Shown here one piece after another: positions 37,779 through 47,177 of a stretch of 64,000 bases of DNA (positions are counted from its first letter, which is position 1; the number at the start of each line of letters is the position of its first letter). A program made the position numbers and the translations under genes. The notes under the pieces were generated by a model. The model was not told where the DNA came from. It saw only the letters and a list, made by a program, of their open reading frames with translations, and made no database searches. The stretch spans positions 1 through 64,000 of the forward strand of contig NZ_LJPW01000161.1 in assembly GCF_001400735.1 (NCBI RefSeq). The letters run 5' to 3'. The DNA comes from Pseudomonas caricapapayae (GTDB lineage: Bacteria > Pseudomonadota > Gammaproteobacteria > Pseudomonadales > Pseudomonadaceae).

Positions 37779-38537
37779 TCAGATCGGGTTCGGGCAGTCG
37801 ATGAAGATATGTTCAAGGGCAAAACGCCGGGCCAGATAATCACCCAGAGCCTGAACACCATAACGCTCGGTGGCATGATGCCCGGCCGCGATGAAGCTTA
37901 TGTCGTTTTCCCTGGCGCTGTGAAACGTCTGCTCTGACGCTTCGCCACTCAGGAAGAGATCGACGCCTTCCAGCACCGCCTGATCGATATAGTTCTGACC
38001 GCCACCGGTGCACCAGCCGACACGGCGAATCATCTGACTGCCCTCGACAAGCAACGGCTCGCGCCCCAGTGCGTCCTGTACGCGACGGGCAAAATCTCGC
38101 GCGGTCATGGGTTCGGACAACGAGCCGATCAAGCCGACCACGCGCGAATTTTCGGGATCCAGCGGGCCTTCAACGGTGATGTCCAGTTGCCGCGCCAGCT
38201 GCACGTTGTTGCCCACGTCGGGATGCACATCCAGCGGCAGATGATAGGCAAGCAGGCTGATGTCATGTTTGAGCAACGTTTTCAGGCGACGCTGCTTCAT
38301 GCCGACCACGCAAGGGTTTTCGCCCTTCCAGAAATAGCCGTGATGAACCAGGATCAGATCGGCCTGCGCCTCGACAGCGGCATCCAGCAGGGCTTGACTC
38401 GCCGTCACGCCGCTGACGATGCGCATGACCTGGGGCCGGCCTTCGACCTGCAGGCCATTGGGGCAGTAATCCTGAATACGGGCACTGTTCAGATAGCGGT
38501 CGGCTTCTTCGACCAGGGTGCTCAGGGCAACAGCCAT
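37779..38537 (-). CDS. Nif3-like dinuclear metal-center protein (YbgI family)
   Basis: 252 aa. Metal-ligand motifs of the NIF3/DUF34 family are present: LVHHGYFWKGENP near 64-76, LLAYHLPLDVHPDVGNNVQL near 95-114, and the C-terminal FIAAGHHATERYGVQAL near 210. Members form hexameric rings with two metals per subunit; relatives are thought to be GTP cyclohydrolase-like or metal-handling, but the substrate is not established. Divergent from algW. Confidence 0.9.
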   Translation of the reverse strand: MAVALSTLVEEADRYLNSARIQDYCPNGLQVEGRPQVMRIVSGVTASQALLDAAVEAQADLILVHHGYFWKGENPCVVGMKQRRLKTLLKHDISLLAYHLPLDVHPDVGNNVQLARQLDITVEGPLDPENSRVVGLIGSLSEPMTARDFARRVQDALGREPLLVEGSQMIRRVGWCTGGGQNYIDQAVLEGVDLFLSGEASEQTFHSARENDISFIAAGHHATERYGVQALGDYLARRFALEHIFIDCPNPI

Positions 38538-38579
38538 AAAAGACTCCTAAATATGCAGTTCAGAGCTGCGTTGTACTCG

Positions 38580-38585
38580 TATAAT
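38580..38585 (+). promoter_or_regulatory. Consensus -10 box of algW
   Basis: TATAAT, 64 bp before the algW ATG. The -35 region at 17 bp is poor (AGTTCA), so an activator or extended contacts may be needed. Confidence 0.5.
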
Positions 38586-38648
38586 GCCCGCCATTATGGC
38601 GCACCCGTGGCAAAACTTTCTGCGCCCGCAACCATCAGGACTTGTTAA

Positions 38649-39809
38649 ATGTTCAAGGCACTGCGTTTTTTCGGCTGGCCATTGCTGGCTGGCGTGCTTA
38701 TCGCCATGCTGATTATTCAGCGTTATCCGCAGTGGGTCGGCCTGCCGAGCCTGGATGTCAATCTGCAACAGGCTCCACAGACCACCAACGTCATGCAAGG
38801 TCCGTCTTCCTATGCCGATGCGGTCATTGCCGCAGCCCCGGCGGTGGTCAACCTCTATACCACCAAGATGGTCAACAAGGGCAATAATCCCCTTTTCGAA
38901 GACCCGCAGTTCCGGCGCTTCTTCGGCGACAACACGCCCAAGCAAAAGCGCATGGAGTCAAGCCTCGGCTCTGGCGTCATGATGAGCCCGGAGGGCTACA
39001 TACTGACCAACAACCACGTCACTACTGGCGCAGACCAGATCGTGGTTGCCTTGAAAGACGGCCGTGAAACCATTGCCAGGGTGATCGGCAACGACCCGGA
39101 AACCGATCTGGCGGTACTCAAGATCGACCTGAAAAACCTTCCCGCAATCACCATCGCACGTTCTGACGGCATCCGTATCGGCGACGTCGCGCTGGCCATC
39201 GGCAACCCGTTCGGGGTTGGTCAGACCGTGACCATGGGGATCATCAGTGCCACTGGCCGTAACCAGTTGGGCCTCAATACCTACGAAGACTTCATTCAGA
39301 CCGACGCGGCCATCAACCCGGGCAACTCGGGCGGCGCACTGGTAGACGCCAGCGGCAACCTGATCGGCATCAATACCGCGATCTTTTCCAAATCCGGCGG
39401 ATCCCAGGGCATCGGCTTCGCCATTCCGACCAAGCTGGCGATGGACGTCATGAAGTCGATCATCGAACACGGCCAGGTCATTCGTGGCTGGCTTGGCATC
39501 GAAGTTCAACCGCTGACCCAGGAACTGGCCGAGTCGTTCGGGCTGAAGGATCGTCCGGGCATCGTTGTGGCAGGCATCTTCCGCGACGGACCTGCACAGA
39601 AGGCCGGGCTGCAATTGGGGGATGTGATCCTGAGCATAAATGGCGAGCCTGCCGGCGACGGTCGCCGCTCGATGAACCAGGTTGCGCGCACCAAGCCCAA
39701 GGACAAGATTGCCATCGACGTGATGCGCAACGGCAAGGAAATGCGTCTGAGCGCTGAAGTCGGCCTGCGTCCGCCGCCTGCACCGACGCCTGCCGCAGCG
39801 CCGGAGTAA
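38649..39809 (+). CDS. algW: Periplasmic serine protease AlgW (DegS-type)
   Basis: Cleaves the anti-sigma factor MucA when its PDZ domain binds misfolded outer-membrane protein C-termini, freeing AlgU (AlgT) for alginate and stress genes. 386 aa: an N-terminal membrane anchor (about 9-24, GWPLLAGVLIAMLIIQ), a trypsin-like domain with the triad His123 (TNNHV), Asp153 (TDLAVLK) and Ser227 (GNSGGA), and one PDZ domain from about 275 (IRGWLGIEVQPL) to 375. A Pro/Ala tail ends the protein. One PDZ domain and the anchor distinguish it from MucD/DegP. In pseudomonads it lies just before hisC, as here. Confidence 0.97.
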   Translation: MFKALRFFGWPLLAGVLIAMLIIQRYPQWVGLPSLDVNLQQAPQTTNVMQGPSSYADAVIAAAPAVVNLYTTKMVNKGNNPLFEDPQFRRFFGDNTPKQKRMESSLGSGVMMSPEGYILTNNHVTTGADQIVVALKDGRETIARVIGNDPETDLAVLKIDLKNLPAITIARSDGIRIGDVALAIGNPFGVGQTVTMGIISATGRNQLGLNTYEDFIQTDAAINPGNSGGALVDASGNLIGINTAIFSKSGGSQGIGFAIPTKLAMDVMKSIIEHGQVIRGWLGIEVQPLTQELAESFGLKDRPGIVVAGIFRDGPAQKAGLQLGDVILSINGEPAGDGRRSMNQVARTKPKDKIAIDVMRNGKEMRLSAEVGLRPPPAPTPAAAPE

Positions 39810-39824
39810 AGCGCCATTACCTGA

Positions 39825-39969
39825 GACGCCCGGAAAAAAAGGCGTCCAGGCTTCTGCCCGAAGGGCGTGGGATTGAGCTTGCTGGCGGAGTCCTGCGCGT
39901 GTGCATGTCGTTCTGGACGATCTGTGCACGAGCCTGAGTGGCAATGCAGAGTCAGCCCGCTTTCGGGCT
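39825..39969. other. Convergent algW-hisC gap with two hairpins
   Basis: GACGCC-N10-GGCGTC (39825-39846) follows algW, and AGCCCG-CTTT-CGGGCT (39954-39969) follows hisC. Neither has a classic T run. Between them a segment at about 39867-39893 (GTGGGATTGAGCTTGCTGGC) resembles a degenerate Pseudomonas REP. Confidence 0.45.
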
Positions 39970-39983
39970 CACAGACCCCCTCC

Positions 39984-41036
39984 TTAGATGTCGCTCAGAC
40001 CTTCCAGCAGGGCCTGATGCTGCTCTGGCGTGCCGATACTGATGCGCAGGAACTGAGCGATACGCTGCTGCTTGAAGTGACGAACGATAATGCCCTGCTC
40101 GCGCAGCTTTGCGGCCAGGGCTGCGGCGTCGTGTTGCGGGTGACGGGCGAAGATGAAGTTGGCGGCCGAGGGCAGCACTTCAAAACCTTTGCCCTGCAAC
40201 TGCTCGACCAGCACCTCGCGACTTTCGATGACCTTGTTGCGCGTCGCTTCGAAATGCTCACGGTCCTCGAAAGCCGCCGCACCGCCCACGTTGGCCATGC
40301 GGTCCAGCGGATAAGAGTTGAAGCTGTTCTTGACCCGCTCCAGCGCCTCGATCAGATCAGGGTGCCCCACCGCCAGACCGACGCGCAGGCCGGCCAGTGA
40401 GCGTGACTTGGACAAGGTCTGGGTGACCAGAAGGTTCGGGTAGCGATCGACCAGCGTAATCGCGGTTTCGCCACCAAAGTCGATGTACGCCTCGTCGACA
40501 ACCACCACTGAATCCGGGCTGGCCTTGATGATCTGCTCGACCTTGTCCAGGCCAAGCAGGCAACCGGTTGGCGCATTCGGGTTGGGGAAGATGATTCCGG
40601 CGTTCGGCCGCGCATAGTCTTCGGCACGAATCCGGAATTGATCGTCCAGTGCGACCATCTCGTAGTCGATTCCGTACAGGCCGCAGTACACCGGATAGAA
40701 GCTGTAGCTGATGTCCGGGAACAGCAAGGGTGCCTCGTGCTGAAACAAACCGTGAAAGATATGCGCCAGCACTTCATCAGAACCGTTGCCCAGGAACACC
40801 TGGTTGGGCTGTACGTTGTAATAATCGGCAACAGCGCGCTTGAGCAGGTCGCTGTTAGGGTCCGGGTACAGACGCAAGTCGTCGGTCAGCGCAGCGTGCA
40901 TGGCCTCGACGGCCTTTGGCGACGGCCCATACGGGTTTTCGTTGGTGTTGAGTTTGACCAGCCTGGTCAACTTCGGCTGCTCACCCGGCACGTATGGCAC
41001 CAGACCGCTGACGAAAGGGCTCCAGAATTTGCTCAT
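39984..41036 (-). CDS. hisC: Histidinol-phosphate aminotransferase HisC
   Basis: Fold-type I PLP enzyme converting imidazole acetol phosphate to histidinol phosphate. 350 aa. KLNTNENPYGPSPKAVEAMH near 27-46, FPNPNAPTGCLLGLDKVEQI near 149, the Asp in VVDEAYIDFGGETAI near 178, PLP Lys in TLSKSRSLAGLRVGLA near 210. Its ATG shares a base with the hisD TAA. Together hisG-hisD-hisC is the usual Pseudomonas cluster; this is the copy that pseudomonads often call hisC1, with a second HisC-like gene elsewhere. Confidence 0.96.
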   Translation of the reverse strand: MSKFWSPFVSGLVPYVPGEQPKLTRLVKLNTNENPYGPSPKAVEAMHAALTDDLRLYPDPNSDLLKRAVADYYNVQPNQVFLGNGSDEVLAHIFHGLFQHEAPLLFPDISYSFYPVYCGLYGIDYEMVALDDQFRIRAEDYARPNAGIIFPNPNAPTGCLLGLDKVEQIIKASPDSVVVVDEAYIDFGGETAITLVDRYPNLLVTQTLSKSRSLAGLRVGLAVGHPDLIEALERVKNSFNSYPLDRMANVGGAAAFEDREHFEATRNKVIESREVLVEQLQGKGFEVLPSAANFIFARHPQHDAAALAAKLREQGIIVRHFKQQRIAQFLRISIGTPEQHQALLEGLSDI

Positions 41037-42382
41037 TATTTGCCGTCCTCTGTGTTGCGTGCTTTCCAGTCGGGGTCAGTGATTCGATATTCGGCACTGC
41101 GGGCGTGACCGCTCAATGACTCGCCACGAGCCAGTACGGATGCTGTCTTGCCCAGCTCGGACGCCCCCTGGGGCGAGCAATAGATGATCGATGAGCGCTT
41201 CTGGAAATCATAGACACCCAACGGCGAGGAAAAACGTGCCGTACCGGAAGTCGGCAACACGTGGTTGGGGCCTGCGCAGTAATCGCCCAGCGCCTCGGAG
41301 GTATGACGGCCCATGAAGATCGCACCTGCGTGACGAATCTGCGGCAGCCAGGCGTCGGGGTCGGCAACCGACAGTTCCAGGTGCTCAGGCGCAATGCGGT
41401 TGGCGACCTCGATGGCTTGCGCCATGTCCGCCACCTTTATCAGCGCACCTCGGCCGTTGATCGACGTTTCAACGATAGCTGCGCGCTCCATGGTCGGCAG
41501 CAAACGGGTAATGCTGGCCGCGACCTTGTCGAGAAAGTCGGCATCCGGACTGACCAGAATGGCTTGGGCGTCTTCGTCGTGCTCGGCCTGGGAAAACAGG
41601 TCCATGGCGATCCAGTCCGGGTCGGTCTGACCGTCACACACCACCAGAATCTCGGAAGGACCGGCGATCATGTCGATACCGACCTGGCCGAACACATGAC
41701 GCTTGGCAGTGGCTACATAGATGTTGCCAGGGCCGACAACCTTATCGACCTTCGGCACGCTTTCGGTGCCGTAAGCCAGCGCTGCCACAGCTTGCGCGCC
41801 ACCGATGGTGAACACCCGGTCGACGCCGGCAATGCAGGCGGCCGCCAGTACCAGTTCGTTGATCTCACCCCGCGGCGTGGGCACGATCATGACCACTTCG
41901 GTCACGCCAGCCACTTTGGCCGGTATGGCATTCATCAATACCGAGGACGGATAAGAGGCCTTGCCACCGGGTACATACAGACCTGCGCGGTCAAGCGGTG
42001 TGACTTTCTGGCCCAGCACCGTACCGTCGGCCTCGGTGTAACTCCAGGAATCCTGCTTCTGCTTTTCGTGGTAGCTGCGCACACGCTCGGCAGCCTTTTC
42101 CAGTGCTTCGCGCTGAACCGGCGTAATGCGGGTCAGCGCCAGCTCCAGGCGCTCACGAGGCAGAATCAGGTCGGCCATCGAAGCGACCTGCAGCCCGTCA
42201 AACTTCTGGGTGAACTCGACCAGCGCCGCATCACCACGCTCGCGCACCGCCTTGATGATGTCGAGCACGCGCTGGTTGACCGAGTCATCAGACACACTTT
42301 CCCAGCTCAGCAGATGATCCAGATGTCGTGCGAAATCCGGATCAGCAGCGTCGAGTCGGCGAATTGCAGTGGGCGTGGTCAT
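41036..42382 (-). CDS. hisD: Histidinol dehydrogenase HisD
   Basis: Zinc- and NAD-dependent enzyme of the last two steps of histidine synthesis. 448 aa. YVPGGKASYPSSVLMNAIPA near 134-153, VVGPGNIYVATAKRHVFGQV near 217, GPSEILVVCD near 240, catalytic QAEHDEDAQAILVS near 265 (zinc-binding Gln and His), APEHLEL near 335 and the GPNHVLPTSGTARFSSPL motif near 380 are all present. Confidence 0.98.
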   Translation of the reverse strand: MTTPTAIRRLDAADPDFARHLDHLLSWESVSDDSVNQRVLDIIKAVRERGDAALVEFTQKFDGLQVASMADLILPRERLELALTRITPVQREALEKAAERVRSYHEKQKQDSWSYTEADGTVLGQKVTPLDRAGLYVPGGKASYPSSVLMNAIPAKVAGVTEVVMIVPTPRGEINELVLAAACIAGVDRVFTIGGAQAVAALAYGTESVPKVDKVVGPGNIYVATAKRHVFGQVGIDMIAGPSEILVVCDGQTDPDWIAMDLFSQAEHDEDAQAILVSPDADFLDKVAASITRLLPTMERAAIVETSINGRGALIKVADMAQAIEVANRIAPEHLELSVADPDAWLPQIRHAGAIFMGRHTSEALGDYCAGPNHVLPTSGTARFSSPLGVYDFQKRSSIIYCSPQGASELGKTASVLARGESLSGHARSAEYRITDPDWKARNTEDGK

Positions 42383-42430
42383 AGCGGTGGCCTCAATAAT
42401 TGGCGGATGCTCAGGAGCCTAAAGCTACCA

Positions 42431-42500
42431 AGCTATCCGCGCAGGCACCTGAGAAATCTGGCTATGACACGGATAGCTGGACGCAACTCAACGTTGCGTG
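42431..42500. other. Two inverted repeats in the hisG-hisD gap
   Basis: AGCTATCCG (42431-42439) pairs with CGGATAGCT (42470-42478) around a 30-nt loop, and ACGCAAC-N5-GTTGCGT (42481-42499) forms a tight hairpin. Both lie in the 124-bp gap of the hisG-hisD transcript. No T run is present. Confidence 0.5.
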
Positions 42501-42506
42501 AGTGAA

Positions 42507-43142
42507 TCAGCTACGGTGTCGCGACTCCACTGCCTTGCGCAGGGTGTCGATGAGGGCCTGAATGCGTGCATGCTGCATTTTCATGGACGCCTTGTTTACC
42601 ACCAGCCGCGAGCTGATGGTCGCAATGAGCTCCTGCGGCTCAAGGCCATTGGCTCGCAAGGTGTTACCGGTGTCGACCACGTCGATGATCTTGTCTGCCA
42701 GACCGATCAACGGTGCCAGCTCCATGGAGCCGTACAACTTGATGATATCGACCTGACGGCCCTGCTCGGCGTAGTAACGCTTGGCAACATTGACGAACTT
42801 GGTCGCCACGCGCAGACGACCCTTGGGCTCGACGGCACCGATAGCGCCTGCAGTCATCAGCTTGCACTTGGCAATCTGCAAGTCCAGCGGCTCGTACAGG
42901 CCCTGGCCGGTGTACTCCATCAACACATCCTTGCCCGCGACACCCAGATCGGCAGCCCCATGCTCGACATAGGTCGGCACATCGGTGGCTCGCACGATCA
43001 GCAGGCGCACATCGGCCTGAGTCGTGGGGATGATGAGCTTGCGGCTCTTGTCCGGATTCTCGGTCGGCACGATGCCCGCTTCAGCAAGAAGCGGCAGGGT
43101 GTCATCAAGAATGCGGCCCTTGGACAGTGCGATGGTCAACAT
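42507..43142 (-). CDS. hisG: ATP phosphoribosyltransferase catalytic subunit HisG (short form)
   Basis: First enzyme of histidine synthesis. 211 aa, the short HisG that lacks the regulatory ACT-like domain and works as a hetero-octamer with HisZ, which is encoded elsewhere in Pseudomonas. MLTIALSKGRILDDTLPLLA start, GAADLGVAGKDVLMEY near 63-78, and the PRPP site VVDTGNTLRANGLE near 155. Confidence 0.97.
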   Translation of the reverse strand: MLTIALSKGRILDDTLPLLAEAGIVPTENPDKSRKLIIPTTQADVRLLIVRATDVPTYVEHGAADLGVAGKDVLMEYTGQGLYEPLDLQIAKCKLMTAGAIGAVEPKGRLRVATKFVNVAKRYYAEQGRQVDIIKLYGSMELAPLIGLADKIIDVVDTGNTLRANGLEPQELIATISSRLVVNKASMKMQHARIQALIDTLRKAVESRHRS

Positions 43143-43298
43143 GGGAAACGTAAGTCCTTATCAGGAAACTTTTGTCACGACGCCAGCGGCGCATGACAAC
43201 CCTCAAGCCTGTTCGGCCTGAAGTGAAACGAATCAGAAATCACACCCGCGACAGAACAGGCGGCCCCGATGCCGGAGGCATCAGGACCGCACGCTACT

Positions 43299-44564
43299 CT
43301 AGCCCGGAACGCGGCGGATCTTGGCACCCAGCATTTGCAGCTTCTCTTCGATGCACTCGTAACCACGGTCTATGTGGTAGATGCGATCGATCAGCGTGTC
43401 GCCCTGGGCGACCAGCGCAGAGATCACCAGACTGGCCGACGCCCGAAGGTCGGTTGCCATGACTGGCGCGCCCTTGAGCACTTCGGTCCCGGTGACAATG
43501 GCCGTGTTGCCTTCGACCTGGATCTGAGCGCCCATGCGGTGCATTTCATACACATGCATGAAGCGGTTTTCGAAGATCGTCTCGATGACCGCACCTGTGC
43601 CTTCGGCAATCGCATTGAGCGAGATGAACTGCGCCTGCATGTCGGTCGGGAACGCCGGGTACGGCGCGGTACGCACGTTGACAGCCTTTGGACGCTTGCC
43701 GTGCATGTTCAGCTCGATCCAGTCTTCACCGGTCGTGACTTCCGCACCGGCTTCCTGAAGCTTGAGCAGAACAGCTTCAAGGATGGTGGGATCGGTATCC
43801 TTGACCTTCACGCGACCACCGGTGACGGCGGCGGCTACCAGATAGGTGCCGGTCTCGATACGGTCAGGCATGACCTTGTAGGTGGCCGGGCCCAGACGCT
43901 TGACGCCATCAATGGTGATAGTGTCGGTGCCGGCACCGTGGATTTTCGCACCCATCGCGATCAGGAAGTTGGCCAGATCGACAACCTCGGGCTCGCGCGC
44001 AGCGTTCTGCAGCACGCTGCGCCCGTTGGCGAGGCTCGCAGCCATCATGATGTTTTCCGTACCGGTCACGCTCACGGTATCGAAGAAGAAGTTGGCGCCA
44101 CGCAAGCCACCCTCAGGTGCCTTGGCCTTGATGTAGCCACCCTCGACATCAATGATCGCACCCATGGCTTCAAGACCACGGATATGCAGGTCAACCGGAC
44201 GCGAACCGATGGCACAGCCGCCTGGCAGCGCCACTTCGGCCTCGCCGAAACGAGCGACCATCGGGCCCAGGACCAGAATCGACGCACGCATGGTCTTTAC
44301 CAGTTCGTACGGGGCGACCAGCGTCTTGATGGTGCGCGGGTCGATCTCGACACTGAGTTTTTCATCGATCACAGGTTCGATGCCCATGCGACCGAACAGC
44401 TCGATCATGGTGGTGATGTCGTGCAGGTGTGGCAGGTTCTGAACGGTAACCGGCCCGTCAGCCAGCAAGGTGGCGGCAAGAATCGGCAAGGCAGAGTTCT
44501 TTGCGCCGGAAATGCGAATTTCGCCATCAAGACGAACGCCGCCGGTAATAATCAATTTATCCAT
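43299..44564 (-). CDS. murA: UDP-N-acetylglucosamine 1-carboxyvinyltransferase MurA
   Basis: First committed peptidoglycan step: PEP transfer to UDP-GlcNAc, the fosfomycin target. 421 aa. Cys117 in LPGGCAIGSRPVDLH is the fosfomycin-reactive residue; GGVRLDGEIRISGAKNSALP at the N-terminus and GTGAVIETIFENRFMHVYEM in the second domain are typical. It lies 22 bp downstream of ibaG and 156 bp before hisG. Confidence 0.98.
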   Translation of the reverse strand: MDKLIITGGVRLDGEIRISGAKNSALPILAATLLADGPVTVQNLPHLHDITTMIELFGRMGIEPVIDEKLSVEIDPRTIKTLVAPYELVKTMRASILVLGPMVARFGEAEVALPGGCAIGSRPVDLHIRGLEAMGAIIDVEGGYIKAKAPEGGLRGANFFFDTVSVTGTENIMMAASLANGRSVLQNAAREPEVVDLANFLIAMGAKIHGAGTDTITIDGVKRLGPATYKVMPDRIETGTYLVAAAVTGGRVKVKDTDPTILEAVLLKLQEAGAEVTTGEDWIELNMHGKRPKAVNVRTAPYPAFPTDMQAQFISLNAIAEGTGAVIETIFENRFMHVYEMHRMGAQIQVEGNTAIVTGTEVLKGAPVMATDLRASASLVISALVAQGDTLIDRIYHIDRGYECIEEKLQMLGAKIRRVPG

Positions 44565-44586
44565 TAGAGTCTCGACACCAATTGGC

Positions 44587-44826
44587 TCAGGAACGCTCGG
44601 CCCATGCAGCGCGGCTGAAAAATTTCATGGTCACCGCGTGGATGCTGCCATCGGCAATCCAGGGGTTCAGATGGGTATAAATCTGTTGCTGACGCTTGAC
44701 CGGGCTCAGGCCAGCCAATTCGTCGCTGATGATATTCAGCTGGAAGTTGCAGCCTTCGCCTTCGACTTCCACCTTGATTTCCGGCAGCTTTCCTTCAAGG
44801 AAGCTTTTAACTTCTACGGCCTGCAT
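44587..44826 (-). CDS. ibaG: BolA-family protein IbaG
   Basis: 79 aa from MQAVEVKSFLEGKLPE (44826); the 16 codons open upstream are not conserved. BolA fold with the conserved Cys in GEGCNFQLNIIS and His in SIHAVTMKFFS that bind Fe-S clusters with monothiol glutaredoxin. In E. coli ibaG also lies between mlaB and murA. Confidence 0.93.
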   Translation of the reverse strand: MQAVEVKSFLEGKLPEIKVEVEGEGCNFQLNIISDELAGLSPVKRQQQIYTHLNPWIADGSIHAVTMKFFSRAAWAERS

Positions 44827-44940
44827 GCTTAACCTCGATCGGCGCTGTACGCGCGCGGGTCGGCCATCATACAAAAAAGCCCATGTTATGCGAAGCCCGA
44901 CAAGCAGGTCCCGGATAAAGGGCTTTCTCGATAATGCCTG

Positions 44941-45246
44941 TCAGTGGGTGTCCAGTAACTCGGTCAGACCTGATACGCGGGCTATCTGGCGCATGTCTTC
45001 AGGCAGCGACCGGACCGTGATCGACTTGCCTGCATCCCTGGCATCGCGCATGAAAGCCAGCAGCAAGGCAAGACCCACGCTGCTGGATTTCTCGACGCCC
45101 GAGCAGTCGAGCGTCAGGTCGGCCAGATCGCCGGACTTGATCAGTGCCGCACCCTGCTTGCGCAGCTGCGGACCGGTGCGGTAATCCAGCACACCGATCA
45201 ACCGGAGTTCGCCCGGACCGACGAGTCGGACAGCGGACTCACTCAT
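44941..45246 (-). CDS. mlaB: STAS-domain protein MlaB
   Basis: 101 aa. STAS fold with LTLDCSGVEKSSSVGLALLL near 47-66. MlaB is the accessory subunit that stabilises the MlaFE transporter. Its ATG overlaps the mlaC TGA (ATGA). Last gene of mlaFEDCB. Confidence 0.93.
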   Translation of the reverse strand: MSESAVRLVGPGELRLIGVLDYRTGPQLRKQGAALIKSGDLADLTLDCSGVEKSSSVGLALLLAFMRDARDAGKSITVRSLPEDMRQIARVSGLTELLDTH

Positions 45247-45893
45247 TGTGCAGGCTTCTGCGCAGCGTCTACGGTGGACTTGGTCTTGGCGACTTCGCCA
45301 GCCCAGTTATTGATTGTGGTGTCCAGGTTGTTACCGTTGCGCTGCATGGCGTCGGCGAACTGATCACGGAACAGCTTGCCGATATTGATACCGTTGATGA
45401 CAACGTTACGCACCTTCCACTCGCCGTTCAGTTTTACCAGCGTGTAGGAAACCGGGTAGACGGCACCGTTGTTGCCTTTGACCTGCATATCAACGCTGGT
45501 ACGGTCGTCGCCTTCATCCTTGGCAGGCGCTACGGTGATGCCCTGGTTGTTAAACTCAAGCAATGCGTTACCGTAGAACTGCATAAGGCTGCGCTTGAAG
45601 TTTTCTTCGAAACGCTTCACCTGTTCAGGCGTCGCCTTGCGGGAATACTTCACGGTCATGATGCTTTTGGAAATGCCATCAGCGTCGACGACCGGTCCGA
45701 CAATACGGTTCAGCGCGTCGTAAAAAGCACTCGGATTGGACTTGTACTGCTCACGATTGGTAGCCAGGTCGCTCAACAGTTCCTTGGTGGTACGTTCCAC
45801 CAGATCGTGAGCCGAAGGCGTTGCCGCAGCATTGGCCAGCATCGGCAAGGTGGCCAGCAATATCAGCAGACCGCGGCGCAGGGTAGAGATCAT
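45243..45893 (-). CDS. mlaC: Periplasmic phospholipid carrier MlaC (Ttg2D)
   Basis: 216 aa with a Sec signal peptide ending near ANAAAT (about residue 23). The Tol_Tol_Ttg2 domain shows SDLATNREQYKSNPSAFYDA, RIVGPVVDADGISKSIM and VNGINIGKLFRDQFADAM. It shuttles phospholipid between the outer-membrane MlaA and the MlaFEDB transporter. 19 bp after mlaD. Confidence 0.96.
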   Translation of the reverse strand: MISTLRRGLLILLATLPMLANAAATPSAHDLVERTTKELLSDLATNREQYKSNPSAFYDALNRIVGPVVDADGISKSIMTVKYSRKATPEQVKRFEENFKRSLMQFYGNALLEFNNQGITVAPAKDEGDDRTSVDMQVKGNNGAVYPVSYTLVKLNGEWKVRNVVINGINIGKLFRDQFADAMQRNGNNLDTTINNWAGEVAKTKSTVDAAQKPAQ

Positions 45894-45912
45894 TTAAAAC
45901 TCCTTACTTGGC

Positions 45913-46380
45913 TTACTTGGCGTCTTTACTTACGGTATTGAGCAGGAATTTCCCGATCAGGTCTTCCAGCACAAGCGACGACTGCGTGTCATGAATGGTT
46001 GCACCGTCCTTTAGCAGCTTGTCATCGCCACCGACGCTGAGACCGATGTATTTCTCACCCAGCAGGCCAGCGGTCAGGATCGACGCCGTCGAGTCGGAAG
46101 GCAGGTTGTCGACCTTCTTCTGGATCTCAAGCGTCACACGACCGGTGAAGGTATCGCGATCCAGATCGATCGCCGTTACCTTGCCGATGGTGACGCCAGC
46201 CATGCTTACCTTGGCTCTGACAGTCAAACCGGCAATATTGTCGAAGTAGGCATAAAGTTTATACGTGTCAGTGCTGGCGCTTGTGCTCAGACCACTGACT
46301 CGCAGGGCCAGCAGGAGCAGAGCCAGTATTCCGGCCAGCAGGAACAGACCGACTCCGGTTTCGATGGCACGGTTTTGCAT
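45913..46380 (-). CDS. mlaD: MCE-domain protein MlaD (Ttg2C)
   Basis: 155 aa from MQNRAIETGVGLFLLAGILA (46380), an N-terminal transmembrane helix, then one MCE domain (about 40-120: YFDNIAGLTVRAKVSMAGVT, LTAGLLGEKYIGLSVGG). It forms a hexameric ring on MlaE in the periplasm. Its ATG overlaps the mlaE TGA. The 48 codons open upstream lie in mlaE. Confidence 0.97.
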   Translation of the reverse strand: MQNRAIETGVGLFLLAGILALLLLALRVSGLSTSASTDTYKLYAYFDNIAGLTVRAKVSMAGVTIGKVTAIDLDRDTFTGRVTLEIQKKVDNLPSDSTASILTAGLLGEKYIGLSVGGDDKLLKDGATIHDTQSSLVLEDLIGKFLLNTVSKDAK

Positions 46381-47177
46381 CAGAAATCTCCAAACATCAA
46401 GGCGGTCAAAATAAAGTCCAGTCCCAGCACGGCCAATGAGGCATATACGACGGTTTTGGTCGTCGCGCGGCTGATCCCCTCGGAAGTGGGGTCGCAGTCG
46501 TAACCCTGAAAAACGGCGATCCACGTCACCACGAAGGCAAATACGACGCTTTTGATCACCCCATTGAGCACATCGTTCGTGAAAGAAACGCTGTTCTGCA
46601 TGTTCGACCAGAAAGAGCCGTCATAGACTCCCAGCCAATCGATCGCCACCCAGGAAGCACCCCAGATACCGACCACACTGAAAATCATCGCCAGAATCGG
46701 CAGCGAGATGAAACCTGCCCACAAGCGGGGGGCAACGATGTACTTGAGCGGATCGACACCGATCATCTCAAGGCTCGACAGCTGCTCGGTGGACTTCATG
46801 TTGCCGATCTCGGCGGTCAATGCAGAACCGGCACGGCCGGCGAACAGCAAAGCCGTCACCACAGGACCGAGTTCACGCAGCAGGGTCAGTGCGACCATCT
46901 GGCCGACTGCCTGCTCGGAACCGTATTTGGTCAGAATGCTGAAGCCCTGCAGCGCCAGCACCATCCCGATGAACAGTCCGGACACCACAATGATGACCAG
47001 CGACATGACACCGACCGAATACAGCTGCCTTACCAGCAACTGAAAACTGCTGCCCGCGCCGCCGCGACCAAGCAGGGCATGGACCAGAAACAGACCGGAA
47101 CGCCCCAGAACAGTAACAATATCAATGGCCGAGCGCCCCAACAGGCGAACCCGGTCCATCAGTGACTTATTGCGCAT
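46380..47177 (-). CDS. mlaE: Phospholipid transporter permease MlaE (Ttg2B)
   Basis: 265 aa, integral membrane permease with five or so transmembrane helices. Typical motifs: GMVLALQGFSILTKYGSEQA near 70-89, RELGPVVTALLFAGRAGSAL near 97 and EIGNMKSTEQLSSLEMIGVD near 120. Its ATG shares a base with the mlaF stop. Confidence 0.97.
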   Translation of the reverse strand: MRNKSLMDRVRLLGRSAIDIVTVLGRSGLFLVHALLGRGGAGSSFQLLVRQLYSVGVMSLVIIVVSGLFIGMVLALQGFSILTKYGSEQAVGQMVALTLLRELGPVVTALLFAGRAGSALTAEIGNMKSTEQLSSLEMIGVDPLKYIVAPRLWAGFISLPILAMIFSVVGIWGASWVAIDWLGVYDGSFWSNMQNSVSFTNDVLNGVIKSVVFAFVVTWIAVFQGYDCDPTSEGISRATTKTVVYASLAVLGLDFILTALMFGDF

